From the NCBI GenBank assembly GCA_041396705.1, contig JAWKYB010000009.1:185693-249692 (forward strand): a stretch of DNA of 64,000 nt. The letters run 5' to 3'. The position numbers and the translations under genes were made by a program. Numbering within the stretch: position 1 is the first letter of the stretch; every line of letters starts with the position of its first letter. The DNA comes from Alphaproteobacteria bacterium (GTDB lineage Bacteria; Pseudomonadota; Alphaproteobacteria; CALKHQ01). This document shows, piece by piece, positions 1 through 8,276 of this stretch. Under the pieces are notes generated by a model that had not been told where the DNA came from, made no database searches, and was given only the letters and a program-made list of their open reading frames with translations.

Positions 1-383
1 GCCTCGATCCGCGGCGGGCTGGTCACGTCGGGCAGGATCATGCGGTAGGTGAAATAGGTCAGGCTGGTCGCCATCAGGGTGACGCCGATGCCGGACACGT
101 GCTGCGACAGCGCCAGCGGCACCGTCAGCCAGCCATGCAGCAGGCCGAAGGCGACGCCGATCAGCGCGGCGCAGCCGACACCGACCCACAGGCTGGCGCC
201 GAAATAGACGGCGAGCCAGCCGACCATGGCGCCGGCGGTGAAAATGCCCTCGATGCCGAGGTTGAGCACGCCGGCGCGCTCGCAGACCAGCTCGCCCAGC
301 GTGCCCAGGATCAGCGGCGTGGCGATGCGCACCGCCGCCGCCCAGAAGCTGGCAGAAACCAGGATGTCGAGCGCGGCTTCCAT
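1..383 (-). CDS. Nucleoside ABC transporter, second permease (partial)
   Basis: Inner-membrane permease of a BmpA-type nucleoside/purine importer, cut by the left edge so that only about the first 127 residues are present. The reading contains VLNLGIEGIF, the signature region of BPD_transp_2 permeases of the YufQ/NupQ kind, and several hydrophobic stretches that would be membrane helices. The ATG (383 to 381) overlaps the stop of the preceding permease by one base (TGATG), so the two are translationally coupled. With the other permease, the double ATPase and the binding protein upstream it completes a four-gene importer. The family is clear; substrate (nucleoside rather than sugar) is inferred from the BMP-type binding protein and the deaminase neighbour. 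Confidence 0.88.
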   Translation of the reverse strand, partial: MEAALDILVSASFWAAAVRIATPLILGTLGELVCERAGVLNLGIEGIFTAGAMVGWLAVYFGASLWVGVGCAALIGVAFGLLHGWLTVPLALSQHVSGIGVTLMATSLTYFTYRMILPDVTSPPRIE

Positions 384-1480
384 CAGCCGGCCTGCCCGAA
401 GCGCAGCCGGAACCGGGTGAACAGGCCGGCGATCAGCATGGTCAGCAGCGCGCTGGCGACGACGAAGTTGGCCAGGTAGCTCGATACGCTGAGCTCCCGG
501 CTCATCGAATCGGCGCCGACGAACACGGCGGACAGGAACAGCGCCGACAGCACGACGCCCAGCGGGCTGAGCTGCGCCAGCATCGCCACCACGATGCCGG
601 TGTAGCCGAAGCCGGGCGACAGGTCGCTGGTGACATAGCCCTTCGAACCCGCCACCTCGACCGCGCCGGCCAGACCGGCCAGCGCGCCGGAGAAGGCGCC
701 GACGGTCAGCATGGTCCGCCAGACCGGGATGCCGGCGAAGGCGGCCGCGCGCGGGTTCAGGCCGACCGCTCGAACCCGGTAGCCCCACACCGTATGGGCG
801 ATGGCAAGCCAGGTCAGCACGGCGATCACCAGCCCGATCAGCAGGCCGACATGCAGCCGCGTGCGCGGCACCAGCTTGGGCAGCACGCCGGCGTCGGCGA
901 CCGGGATGGTCTGCGGCCAGCCCATGCCCATCGGGTCCTGCATCGGCCCTTCCAGCATCCAGCCGAGGAACAGCAGGACGACGAAGTTCATCAGCAGGGT
1001 GGTGACCACCTCGTCGACGCCGAGGTTGAGCTTCAGAATCGTCGGTCCCAGCATCATCAGCGCGCCGGCGACCGCGCCGGCGATCAGAGTGGCCGGGATC
1101 ATGAACCAGCCCGCGGCACCCAGCGAGTCCGGGTCCATCTCCGCGAACGGGTCGGCCGGCGCCACCGCCATCGACACCGCGATGGCGGCGAGCGCGCCCA
1201 TGTAGAGCTGGCCCTCGGCGCCGATGTTCCACAGCTTGGCGCGGAAGGCGACTGCGGCGGCCAGCCCGGTCAGGATCAGCGGCGCGGCACGGGTCAGAGT
1301 CTCCGTCAGCGCCAGGCTGTTGCCGACGGAGCCCTCGATCATCAGGCCGAAGGCGCGGCCGATGTCGGCGCCGGCCCAGGCCAGCGGCACCGCGGCCACG
1401 ACCAGCGCGGCGAAGGCGGCGGCGACCGGCGCCAGCACGGTCAGCGCCAGCGGCGCCTGGTCCCTCGGCTCAAGCCGCAT
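383..1480 (-). CDS. Nucleoside ABC transporter, first permease
   Basis: 365-residue inner-membrane permease of the same importer, YufP/NupP type in the BPD_transp_2 family. Hydrophobic helices run through the whole protein, and the conserved region KLWNIGAEGQLYMGA near residues 85-100 is the counterpart of the GIEG motif in its partner. An extracytoplasmic insert around residues 175-200 (EGPMQDPMGMGWPQ) is typical of the longer permease of these pairs. Its start lies 11 bases inside the end of the ATPase gene and its stop overlaps the start of the second permease, so the ATPase-permease-permease block is one tightly coupled operon read leftwards. No sequence damage is seen. Confidence 0.9.
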   Translation of the reverse strand: MRLEPRDQAPLALTVLAPVAAAFAALVVAAVPLAWAGADIGRAFGLMIEGSVGNSLALTETLTRAAPLILTGLAAAVAFRAKLWNIGAEGQLYMGALAAIAVSMAVAPADPFAEMDPDSLGAAGWFMIPATLIAGAVAGALMMLGPTILKLNLGVDEVVTTLLMNFVVLLFLGWMLEGPMQDPMGMGWPQTIPVADAGVLPKLVPRTRLHVGLLIGLVIAVLTWLAIAHTVWGYRVRAVGLNPRAAAFAGIPVWRTMLTVGAFSGALAGLAGAVEVAGSKGYVTSDLSPGFGYTGIVVAMLAQLSPLGVVLSALFLSAVFVGADSMSRELSVSSYLANFVVASALLTMLIAGLFTRFRLRFGQAG

Positions 1481-3026
1481 CGGCTGCCCCGTCGCCGCGG
1501 CCGGCCATCATCAGGCCCAGCGCCGTGCGCGTGAGCGTCTCGGTGGCGCGCGCCGCGGTCAGCCTGCCGCGGTAGATCACGGCGATCCGGTCCGACAGCT
1601 GCATCAGCTCGTCGAGGTCCTCGGAGATCAGCAGCACCGCGCCGCCCCGCGCTCGCGCCGCCAACAGCTGGCCGTGGACGTAGGCGACCGCGCCGACGTC
1701 CAGCCCCCGCGTCGGCTGGTTGGCCAGCACCAGCCGCGGCGACACCGCCATCACCCGGCCCAGGATCAGCTTCTGCATGTTGCCGCCGGACAGCAGGCCG
1801 GTGCGCACATGCGGGCCGGGGCAGCGGATGTCGTAGTCGACGATCAGCCGGTCGGCGTGGCGCAGCGCCTCGCGCCGGCGCAGGATGCCCAGCCGGCCGA
1901 AACGCGGCTGGGCGTGCTGCTCGATGATCGCGTTCTCCCACAGCGTCATGTCGGCGATGGCGCCGTCGCGATGCCGGTCCTCCGGTATCCGGCCGACGCC
2001 CGCCCGGGTGGTCGCGCCGGGCCGGCCGACCGGAGCGGGCGCGCCGTTCAGGCGCACGCTGCCGGCCGCCGGCCTGCCCAGACCGCTGACCAGCTCCGAC
2101 AGCGCCGCCTGGCCGTTGCCGGATACGCCGGCAATGCCGACGATCTCGCCGCCGTGGACGGTCAGCGTGGCGTCTTCCAGGGCGGTGCGGCCGTCGCCGG
2201 AGCGCAGGCTGACACGCTCGATCTCCAGCACCGGCGCCTGCGGCGGCTGCGGCGTCCGCTTCGGTTCGGCGACCGCCTCGCCGACCATCAGGCCGGCAAG
2301 GCGCGGCGCATCGGCCTCGCGCGTCGGCGTCTCGGCGACTACGCGGCCGCGCCGCATAACCATCACCCGGTCGCTGATCGCCAGCACCTCGCCCAGCTTG
2401 TGGGAGATGAAGATGACCGCCAGGCCGTCGGCGAGCAGCCGGCGCAGGATGGCGAACAGCTGGTCGGCCTCCTGCGGGGTCAGCACCGCGGTCGGCTCGT
2501 CGAGGATCAGGATGCGGGCATCGCGATAGAGCGCCTTCAGGATCTCCACCCGCTGCCGCTCGCCGACCGACAGCCGCGCCACCGGCACGTCGAGGTCGAC
2601 GGTCAGGCCCGAGCCCTCCATCAGGCCCTGCAGCTTCGCGCGCGCCGCCCGGACCGCCCGGCGGGCGCGCCACAGCGGCTCCGAGCCGAGCGTGATGTTG
2701 TCGAAGGCGCTCAGATTGTCGGCCAGGGTGAAGTGCTGGTGGACCATGCCGATGCCGGCCTCCAGCGCCGCGGCCGGCGAGCCGGCGCGCAGCGGTACCA
2801 GCGTGCCGTCGGCCGCGGCATAGTCCACGGTTCCGATGTCGGCCACATAGTGGCCGAACAGGATGCTCATCAGCGTGGTCTTGCCGGCGCCGTTCTCGCC
2901 CAGCAGCGCCAGCACCTCGCCCCGGTGCAGGACCAGGTCGATGGCGTCGTTGGCGATCACCGGGCCGAAGCGCTTGCTGACGCCGGTCAGTCGCAGGACG
3001 ACGGCGGCGGCGCCGCCCACCGGCAT
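1470..3026 (-). CDS. Nucleoside ABC transporter, double ATPase subunit
   Basis: About 518-residue cytoplasmic ATPase with two fused nucleotide-binding domains, as in sugar/nucleoside importers (RbsA/YufO type). Domain 1 has Walker A GENGAGKTT (near residue 45), signature LSVGERQR and Walker B ILILDEPTA. Domain 2 has the degenerate Walker A GVSGNGQAA, signature LSGGNMQK and the altered Walker B LVLANQPTRGLD, so only the first site is expected to be fully catalytic, which is usual for this family. A GTG six bases further up is possible, but the GAGG ribosome site at about 3032-3035 fits the ATG at 3026. It follows the binding-protein gene after a 150-bp gap holding a REP-like palindrome. Confidence 0.92.
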   Translation of the reverse strand: MPVGGAAAVVLRLTGVSKRFGPVIANDAIDLVLHRGEVLALLGENGAGKTTLMSILFGHYVADIGTVDYAAADGTLVPLRAGSPAAALEAGIGMVHQHFTLADNLSAFDNITLGSEPLWRARRAVRAARAKLQGLMEGSGLTVDLDVPVARLSVGERQRVEILKALYRDARILILDEPTAVLTPQEADQLFAILRRLLADGLAVIFISHKLGEVLAISDRVMVMRRGRVVAETPTREADAPRLAGLMVGEAVAEPKRTPQPPQAPVLEIERVSLRSGDGRTALEDATLTVHGGEIVGIAGVSGNGQAALSELVSGLGRPAAGSVRLNGAPAPVGRPGATTRAGVGRIPEDRHRDGAIADMTLWENAIIEQHAQPRFGRLGILRRREALRHADRLIVDYDIRCPGPHVRTGLLSGGNMQKLILGRVMAVSPRLVLANQPTRGLDVGAVAYVHGQLLAARARGGAVLLISEDLDELMQLSDRIAVIYRGRLTAARATETLTRTALGLMMAGRGDGAADAA

Positions 3027-3040
3027 AATCACCTCAGCAC

Positions 3041-3123
3041 GTCATCCCCGGGTCTGTCCCGGGGATCTCCCGCCGGGGCTGCGTGCCCGGAAGGGGACGC
3101 CCGGCACGGGGCCGGGCACGACG
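3041..3123. repeat. REP-like double palindrome between binding protein and ATPase genes
   Basis: Two inverted repeats stand side by side: ATCCCCGGG / CCCGGGGAT (3044-3052 and 3058-3066, 5-base loop) and CGTGCCCGG / CCGGGCACG (3082-3090 and 3112-3120). The element also ends in near-matching CGTC/GACG edges. This GTCATCCCCGGG type of palindrome is a common dispersed intergenic element in alphaproteobacteria. Its place between the binding protein and ATPase genes could stabilise the upstream mRNA and set a high binding-protein to ATPase ratio. That role is inferred. Confidence 0.7.
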
Positions 3124-3177
3124 TGTGAGCACTGGAGGCCGCGCCGCCATCGCCGCACCGGGCCTTGCGGGCGGACC

Positions 3178-4164
3178 CTAGCCGCGCTCGGCGCAGGTGC
3201 CGGACTTCGGGGCGGAGTCGTTGACGTTGACCCGGAACAGTCCGTCCATGATGTCCTGCTGGGTCGCCTGCATCGCGCCGGCGACGTCGGCCGGGACCAG
3301 GCCATCGTCGTACACGATCGAGCCGCCGCCATAGGCCATGTAGCTGTACTGGCCGTAGTCGGCCGGCTCGAAGCTGCCGCCGGCCACCGCGGCGATCGCC
3401 CTGTCCGCCGTCGGCTCGAAGTGCCACAGCGCGCTGGCCAGCACCGTGCCGGGATATTCCGCAGCGGTGTCGATCACGTTGCCGATCGCCAGCACGCCGC
3501 GCTCCTTGGCCGCGTCGGACACGCCGTAGCGCTCGGCGTACATCAGGTCGGCGCCGGCATCGATCATGGCGAAGGCGGCCTCCTTCGCCTTCGGCGGGTC
3601 GTACCAGCTGCCGATGAAGGTCACCAGATACTCGATGTCCGGGTTGACCGAGCAGGCGCCGTCGAGAAAGGCGTGCATCAGCCGGTTGACCTCCGGGATC
3701 GGATAGCCGCCGACCATGCCGATCTTGTTCGACTGGGTCATCGCGCCGGCGATCATCCCGGTCAGATAGGACGGCTCGTGGATCCAGTTGTCGAACACGG
3801 CGAAATTCTCGCCGCTGGGCCCGAAGCTGGAGCCCATCAGGAAGGCGGTGTCGGGATAGTCGGCCGCGACGGTGCGGGCCGCGCGTTCCCACGAGAATGC
3901 CTCGCCGACGATCAGGTCGGCGCCGCCCTCGGCATATTCGCGCACCACGCGCTCGTTGTCGGTCTGGGCGACGTTCTCGGCCCATTCGTAGGTGATCTCG
4001 CCGCGCGCCTCGGCCTCCTGCATCGCCTTGTGGATGCGGCTGACCCACTGCTGCTCGACCGGCACCGTGTAGATCGCGGCGACGTGGATCGGGTCCTGGG
4101 CCTGTGCCACGGCCGCGGTCAGTGTCAGCGCGGTGCCGGCGGCGAGAATCAGTCTCATGGTCAT
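3178..4164 (-). CDS. BMP family (basic membrane protein) substrate-binding protein
   Basis: 328-residue periplasmic binding protein for the nucleoside importer. It opens with a cleavable signal peptide (MRLILAAGTALTLTAAVAQA, cut before QDPIHVAA) and then follows the Bmp/Med fold: IHVAAIYTVPVEQQWVSRI at the ligand loop, then GADLIVGEAF, NKIGMVGGYPIPEVNR and a C-terminal VYDDGLVP segment. The start at 4164 is chosen because an AGGGAG ribosome site lies 7 bases upstream; an ATG two codons later would be too far. Gene order binding protein, ATPase, permease, permease matches purine nucleoside uptake systems, and the deaminase gene immediately upstream supports a nucleobase/nucleoside ligand. The exact ligand is not deducible. 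Confidence 0.9.
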   Translation of the reverse strand: MTMRLILAAGTALTLTAAVAQAQDPIHVAAIYTVPVEQQWVSRIHKAMQEAEARGEITYEWAENVAQTDNERVVREYAEGGADLIVGEAFSWERAARTVAADYPDTAFLMGSSFGPSGENFAVFDNWIHEPSYLTGMIAGAMTQSNKIGMVGGYPIPEVNRLMHAFLDGACSVNPDIEYLVTFIGSWYDPPKAKEAAFAMIDAGADLMYAERYGVSDAAKERGVLAIGNVIDTAAEYPGTVLASALWHFEPTADRAIAAVAGGSFEPADYGQYSYMAYGGGSIVYDDGLVPADVAGAMQATQQDIMDGLFRVNVNDSAPKSGTCAERG

Positions 4165-4244
4165 TCGGAAGCTCCCTCTGGTTGCCGTTGTGTTTGGTTC
4201 GTTCGCGGTCGGGCGCGGCCGGCCGATCTGCTCCGCCTGGCCGC

Positions 4245-5504
4245 TCAGTGGCGCACGCTCTCGGCCGAGAAGTCGACCGTGCGGGTGTCGTTGCCGAGCG
4301 TCACCGATGCGACGCGCGGTTCGCTGCGCGCGATGGTGCGGCCGGCGCGGACAACGCGCAGCCGGGTCGCCTTCAGCCGCACCGCCTCCATCGGCGTCGC
4401 CGCCTGCAGCACCACCATGTCGGCGCGGCAGCCGGGCTCCAGCCCGTAGCCGTCCAGGCTCAGCGCCCGTGCGCCGCCATAGGTGATGCCGTCGAACACC
4501 TGCGCCTTGCGCCGCTCGCTGAGCAGGCGCCCGAAATGGATCGCCATGTGGGCGACGTCGAGCATGTCCTCCTTGCCGAAGGCGTACCACGGGTCCATCA
4601 CGCAGTCCTGGCCGAAGCCGATGTTGACGCCGGCGTCCCACAGCTCGGCCACCCGCGTCATCGTCTTCAGGCAGGTGGCGCTGGTCATCGGGCTGACGAT
4701 CACATTGAGGCCGGCATCGGCGATCTGCGCGATCAGCTTGGCCGCGTAGTTGTCGTGGAACATGGTCAGCGAGGTGCAGTGGCTGGCGCTGGCGCGCGAG
4801 CCCAGCTTCAGCCGCCTGGTCTGCCAGGTCAGCGCCTCGATCTGGCGCGACTGCGGGTCCAGCGTCTGGTCGGTGTGCATGTCGACCAGCAGGCCCCTGT
4901 CGACCGCGAGCTCGGCCAGCTCCCGCACCGACTCGTTGCCGAGGCCGGCGGTCAGCTCGAAGTCCGGAATGCCGCCGACCGCGTCCATCCCCATGTCGAC
5001 CGCGCGGCGCAGCAGGTCGACCCCGCCGTCGTAGCGGTAGTACCCGTCCTGCGGGAAGGCGACCAGCTGCAGGTCGATATAGGGGCGCATCGCGTCGCGC
5101 ACCTCGATCAGCGCCTCGACCTGGGCGAGCCGCGGGTCGCAGGTGTCGACATGGGCGCGGATTGCGAGCGTGCCCTGGGCGATCGCCCAGTGGCAATAGT
5201 CGATGGCGCGGCGCTTGTAGTCGTCGGGGGTCAGCGTCGCCTTCAGGTCGGCCCACAGGTCGATGCCCTCGTACAGCTCGCCGCTTTCGTTGATCCGCGG
5301 GTTGCCGTGGGTCAGCACGGCGTCGAGGTGGAGGTGGCAGTCGACGAAGGGCGGCACGACCAGGCGCCCGGCGGCGTCGATCTCGTCCGCAGCTTCGGCC
5401 GCGATGCGCGGCGCGACCTCGACGATCCGGCCGTCCTTGCAGCCGATGTCGATGCCGGTGCGGCCGTCCTGCAGATTGGCGCCGCGAACGATCGTGTCGA
5501 GCAT
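4245..5504 (-). CDS. Cytosine deaminase-like amidohydrolase (CodA family) with Gln at the catalytic Glu position
   Basis: 419-residue amidohydrolase that aligns through its length with bacterial cytosine deaminase. Metal ligands and active-site residues visible: H58 and H60 (CHLHLD), Q152 (AFPQDG), H210, H242 and D300. The odd point is residue 213: E. coli CodA has the proton-shuttling Glu217 in HCDE, while this protein reads HTDQ. The residue after D300 is Cys rather than the second Asp of CodA. Substrate may therefore differ from cytosine (isoguanine-like or another pyrimidine/triazine). It lies first in the importer operon, 80 bases before the binding protein, suggesting deamination of the imported base. 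Start at 5504 is preferred over longer upstream openings because it begins at the usual family N terminus. Confidence 0.85.
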   Translation of the reverse strand: MLDTIVRGANLQDGRTGIDIGCKDGRIVEVAPRIAAEAADEIDAAGRLVVPPFVDCHLHLDAVLTHGNPRINESGELYEGIDLWADLKATLTPDDYKRRAIDYCHWAIAQGTLAIRAHVDTCDPRLAQVEALIEVRDAMRPYIDLQLVAFPQDGYYRYDGGVDLLRRAVDMGMDAVGGIPDFELTAGLGNESVRELAELAVDRGLLVDMHTDQTLDPQSRQIEALTWQTRRLKLGSRASASHCTSLTMFHDNYAAKLIAQIADAGLNVIVSPMTSATCLKTMTRVAELWDAGVNIGFGQDCVMDPWYAFGKEDMLDVAHMAIHFGRLLSERRKAQVFDGITYGGARALSLDGYGLEPGCRADMVVLQAATPMEAVRLKATRLRVVRAGRTIARSEPRVASVTLGNDTRTVDFSAESVRH

Positions 5505-5659
5505 GGTGCCAGCGTCCCCCGTCTCGCCCTGCCTCCAGATTGTCAGCAATCCCGGCAGCGAACAAATGCGAATTTCGGGCCAAACCTCGGGTCGCGGCGC
5601 GACGCCGGCCCGGCGCCTGGGGCTGGGCAACGCCGCGCGGTTGGTGCAGTGTCGTAGCC

Positions 5660-6667
5660 ATGCTGCGCACCACGACCATCCGCGCCCTGATCCTGGCCGT
5701 CACCTTCCTCGGCGTCACCACCTTCGCCTTCTCGATCATTCACCTGATCCCGGGCGACCCGGTGATGTTGATGGCCGGCGAACGCGGCCTGAACCCCGAG
5801 CGCCATGCCGAGATGATGGCCCGCTACGGCTTCGACCGGCCGCTGGTCGAGCAGTATTTCCGCTTCATCGGCCTGGTGCTGCAGGGCGACCTCGGCACCT
5901 CGATCAAGACCCGGCAGCCGGTGTTGTCCGAGTTCTTCGAGCTGTTCCCGGCAACGGTCGAGCTGTCGGTGTTCGCCATCGGCCTCGCGGTCGTCGTCGG
6001 CATCCCGATCGGCGTGCTTGCCGCGGTGCGGCGCGGTTCCTTCCTGGACCACACCACGATGGGCGCGGCATTGACCGGCTATTCCATGCCGATCTTCTGG
6101 TGGGCGCTGCTGCTGATGTGGCTGTTCTCGGTGACCTGGGGGCTGACGCCGGTGTCCAGCCGCATCGACGTGCTCTACTGGGTGGAGCCGGTGACCGGCT
6201 TCCTGCTGATCGACAGCCTGCTCGCCGGCGACACCGACGCCTTCTGGTCGGCGGCGCATCACCTGGTGCTGCCGTCGATCGTGCTCGGCACCATTCCGCT
6301 GGCGGTGATCGCGCGGATGACCCGCTCGTCGATGCTGGAGGTGCTGAACGAGGACTATGTGCGCACCGCGCGCGCCAAGGGCCTCGGCCCCGGCCGTGTG
6401 GTCGGCCTGCACGCGCTGCGCAACGCGCTGATCCCGGTGGTCACGGTGATCGGCCTGCAGGTCAGCGTGCTGCTGACCGGGGCGATTCTGACCGAGACCA
6501 TCTTCGCCTGGCCCGGCATCGGCAAGTGGATGGTGGAGGCGATCGGGCGCCGCGACTATCCGGTGGTGCAGGGCGGCATCCTGCTGATCGCGGTGACGGT
6601 GATTCTGGTCAACCTTGCCGTCGACATTCTCTATGGGGTGATCAACCCGCGGGTGCGGCGCAGCTGA
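5660..6667 (+). CDS. DppB/OppB-type ABC transporter permease, orphan
   Basis: 335-residue inner-membrane permease of the dipeptide/oligopeptide/nickel family. It has the N-terminal helix followed by HLIPGDPVMLMAGERG, a typical periplasmic segment, and the EAA loop region VRTARAKGLGPGRVVGLHALRNAL near residues 232-256, then the FAWPGIGKWMVEAI motif. No DppA, DppC, DppD or DppF partner lies on either side: a divergent deaminase is upstream and YbjN follows. It must work with partners elsewhere, or it is a remnant of a broken operon, although the frame itself is intact. The start is set by family alignment (MLRTTTIRALI); the longer upstream opening lacks membrane character. Confidence 0.88.
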   Translation: MLRTTTIRALILAVTFLGVTTFAFSIIHLIPGDPVMLMAGERGLNPERHAEMMARYGFDRPLVEQYFRFIGLVLQGDLGTSIKTRQPVLSEFFELFPATVELSVFAIGLAVVVGIPIGVLAAVRRGSFLDHTTMGAALTGYSMPIFWWALLLMWLFSVTWGLTPVSSRIDVLYWVEPVTGFLLIDSLLAGDTDAFWSAAHHLVLPSIVLGTIPLAVIARMTRSSMLEVLNEDYVRTARAKGLGPGRVVGLHALRNALIPVVTVIGLQVSVLLTGAILTETIFAWPGIGKWMVEAIGRRDYPVVQGGILLIAVTVILVNLAVDILYGVINPRVRRS

Positions 6668-6779
6668 GCGGCCGGCCGCCGGGGCGCCCGCGCCGGGCTC
6701 CAACGTAATCCACCGATTTTTCGCCGGTGCCGGCCACTCTGCGCTTGCGGCGCGATTCCGCGTTCCATAGGTTGCTCAG

Positions 6780-6810
6780 TGTAGTGCCCGCGTCGCGTCG
6801 TCCCACTACA
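6780..6810. promoter_or_regulatory. Inverted repeat in front of ybjN-like gene
   Basis: TGTAGTG at 6780-6786 is the exact complement of CACTACA at 6804-6810, with a 17-base spacer. It sits about 85 bases before the YbjN start in a 226-base gap that otherwise shows no gene. It could be a regulator site or a hairpin in the leader. Weak evidence; chance is possible. Confidence 0.3.
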
Positions 6811-6893
6811 TGTCGCGTTGCACCGCTACATCTTGTTGCCGGGCGTGGCCGCACGCCTTACCGGCCGGACGAAGGCAAGGAGGGTTCCAGACG

Positions 6894-7397
6894 ATGGGGA
6901 CAATCGCCGAGTTCGCAACCGAATCCATGCCCAACCCGATAGACCTGGTCGAGGAGCTGGTCGCCGCCAATGAATGGCCGCACCACCGCCAGGGCGACGA
7001 CGAACTGGCGATCGAGGTGACCGGCCAGTGGTGCGACTACCGGATCTACTTCGGCTGGTGCGACGAACTCAGCGTGATGCAGTTCAGCGCGGCATTCGAC
7101 ATGAAGGTGCCGAAGGCGCGCAGGGCCGCGGTGCACGAGCTGCTGTCCATCGTCAACGAGCGGCTGTGGATCGGCCATTTCGACGCCAGCGACGAGGACG
7201 GCATGGTGCTGTTCCGCCATGCGATCCTGCTGCGCGGCGCCAAGGGACCGAGCGCGGAGCAGGTCGAGGACCTGATCGATATCGCGCTGGTCGAGTGCGA
7301 GCGCTTCTACCCGGCCTTCCAGTTCGTCATCTGGGGCGGCAAGGACCCGAAGGCGGCGATCGAGGCCTCGCTGCTGGAGACGGTCGGCGAGGCCTGA
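6894..7397 (+). CDS. YbjN domain protein
   Basis: 167-residue cytoplasmic protein with the YbjN fold, which resembles type III secretion chaperones and is widespread in alphaproteobacteria. The acidic opening (NPIDLVEELVAANEW) and the core QFSAAFDMKVPKARRAA, then WIGHFD and a C-terminal VIWGGKDPKAAIEASL, are recognisable family features; that C-terminal W-GGK-P segment is typical of alphaproteobacterial members. The start is fixed by the AAGGAGG ribosome site about ten bases upstream. Placement directly before proC is a recurrent arrangement in this class. Biochemical role is unknown; a chaperone or adaptor role is only inferred from the fold. Confidence 0.85.
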   Translation: MGTIAEFATESMPNPIDLVEELVAANEWPHHRQGDDELAIEVTGQWCDYRIYFGWCDELSVMQFSAAFDMKVPKARRAAVHELLSIVNERLWIGHFDASDEDGMVLFRHAILLRGAKGPSAEQVEDLIDIALVECERFYPAFQFVIWGGKDPKAAIEASLLETVGEA

Positions 7398-7442
7398 CCG
7401 GCGCCCCTTGCCGGACCGCCCGATTCGCGCCACGCTGCCGGC

Positions 7443-8276
7443 ATGACCGACGCATCGCTTGAGTCCGCCCGCATCCTGCTGGTCGGTTGCGGCAAGATGG
7501 GCGGCGCCCTGCTGCGCGGCTGGCTTGACCGCGGCCTGCGCCCCGCCCACGCCTGTGTGGTCGAGCCGGCGCGCGACGCGCTGGCCTGGGCCGTGCAGGC
7601 TGGCGTCCGCTGCGTCGACGACCGCGCCGCGATACCCGTCGCTTTCCGGCCCGACATCGTGGTGTTCGCGGTCAAGCCGCAGGCGATGGCGACTGTGGCG
7701 CCTGCCTATGCCGACATCGTAGCCGGCGGGGCGGGCGCGCTGTCCATCGCCGCCGGCACCCGGATCGCGACGTTCGAAGGCTATTTCGGCGCCGACGCGC
7801 CGGTGCTGCGCGCCATGCCGAACACGCCGGCGGCGATCGGCCACGGCATGAGCGTGCTGGTCGCCAATGCCGCCGTCGACGGCCCGCGCCGCGCGCTGGC
7901 CGAGGCGCTGATGGCCGCCGTGGGCCAGGTCGCCTGGGTCGACGACGAGGGGTTGATGGACGCGGTCACCGCGGTGTCCGGCAGCGGCCCGGCCTATGTG
8001 TTCCTGCTGATCGAGACGCTGGCCGCGGCCGGCGAGGCGGTCGGGCTGGCGCCGGCGCTCGCCGCCCAGCTCGCCCGCGTCACCGTGGCCGGCGCCGGGG
8101 CGCTGGCCGAGCGGGCGGTCGAGCCGGCGGACCAGCTGCGCCGCAACGTCACCAGTCCCGGCGGCACCACCGCGGCTGCGCTGGGTGTGCTGATGCGCGA
8201 CGGCGACGGCATGGCCGCGCTGCTGCGCGAGGCGGTCGAGGCGGCGACGCGGCGCGGCCGGGAACTGGGCGGGTGA
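7443..8276 (+). CDS. proC: Pyrroline-5-carboxylate reductase
   Basis: 277-residue enzyme for the last step of proline synthesis, reducing 1-pyrroline-5-carboxylate with NAD(P)H. The N-terminal Rossmann nucleotide site is LLVGCGKMGGAL (residues 12-23), the mid-part has the conserved RAMPNTPAAIGHG, and the C-terminal dimer domain has AVSGSGPAYVF and the P5CR signature RNVTSPGGTTAAAL. Length is normal. The stop overlaps the GTG start of the YbaK-like gene (GTGA), implying coupled translation and an operon with YbjN upstream. Confidence 0.96.
   Translation: MTDASLESARILLVGCGKMGGALLRGWLDRGLRPAHACVVEPARDALAWAVQAGVRCVDDRAAIPVAFRPDIVVFAVKPQAMATVAPAYADIVAGGAGALSIAAGTRIATFEGYFGADAPVLRAMPNTPAAIGHGMSVLVANAAVDGPRRALAEALMAAVGQVAWVDDEGLMDAVTAVSGSGPAYVFLLIETLAAAGEAVGLAPALAAQLARVTVAGAGALAERAVEPADQLRRNVTSPGGTTAAALGVLMRDGDGMAALLREAVEAATRRGRELGG

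Noticed and set aside
3178..5739. 853-codon frame joining a deaminase-region frame to the BMP binding protein
   Set aside because: The N-terminal half is an Arg/Pro-rich shadow of the deaminase gene in another frame; the binding protein has its own signal peptide and ribosome site at 4164.
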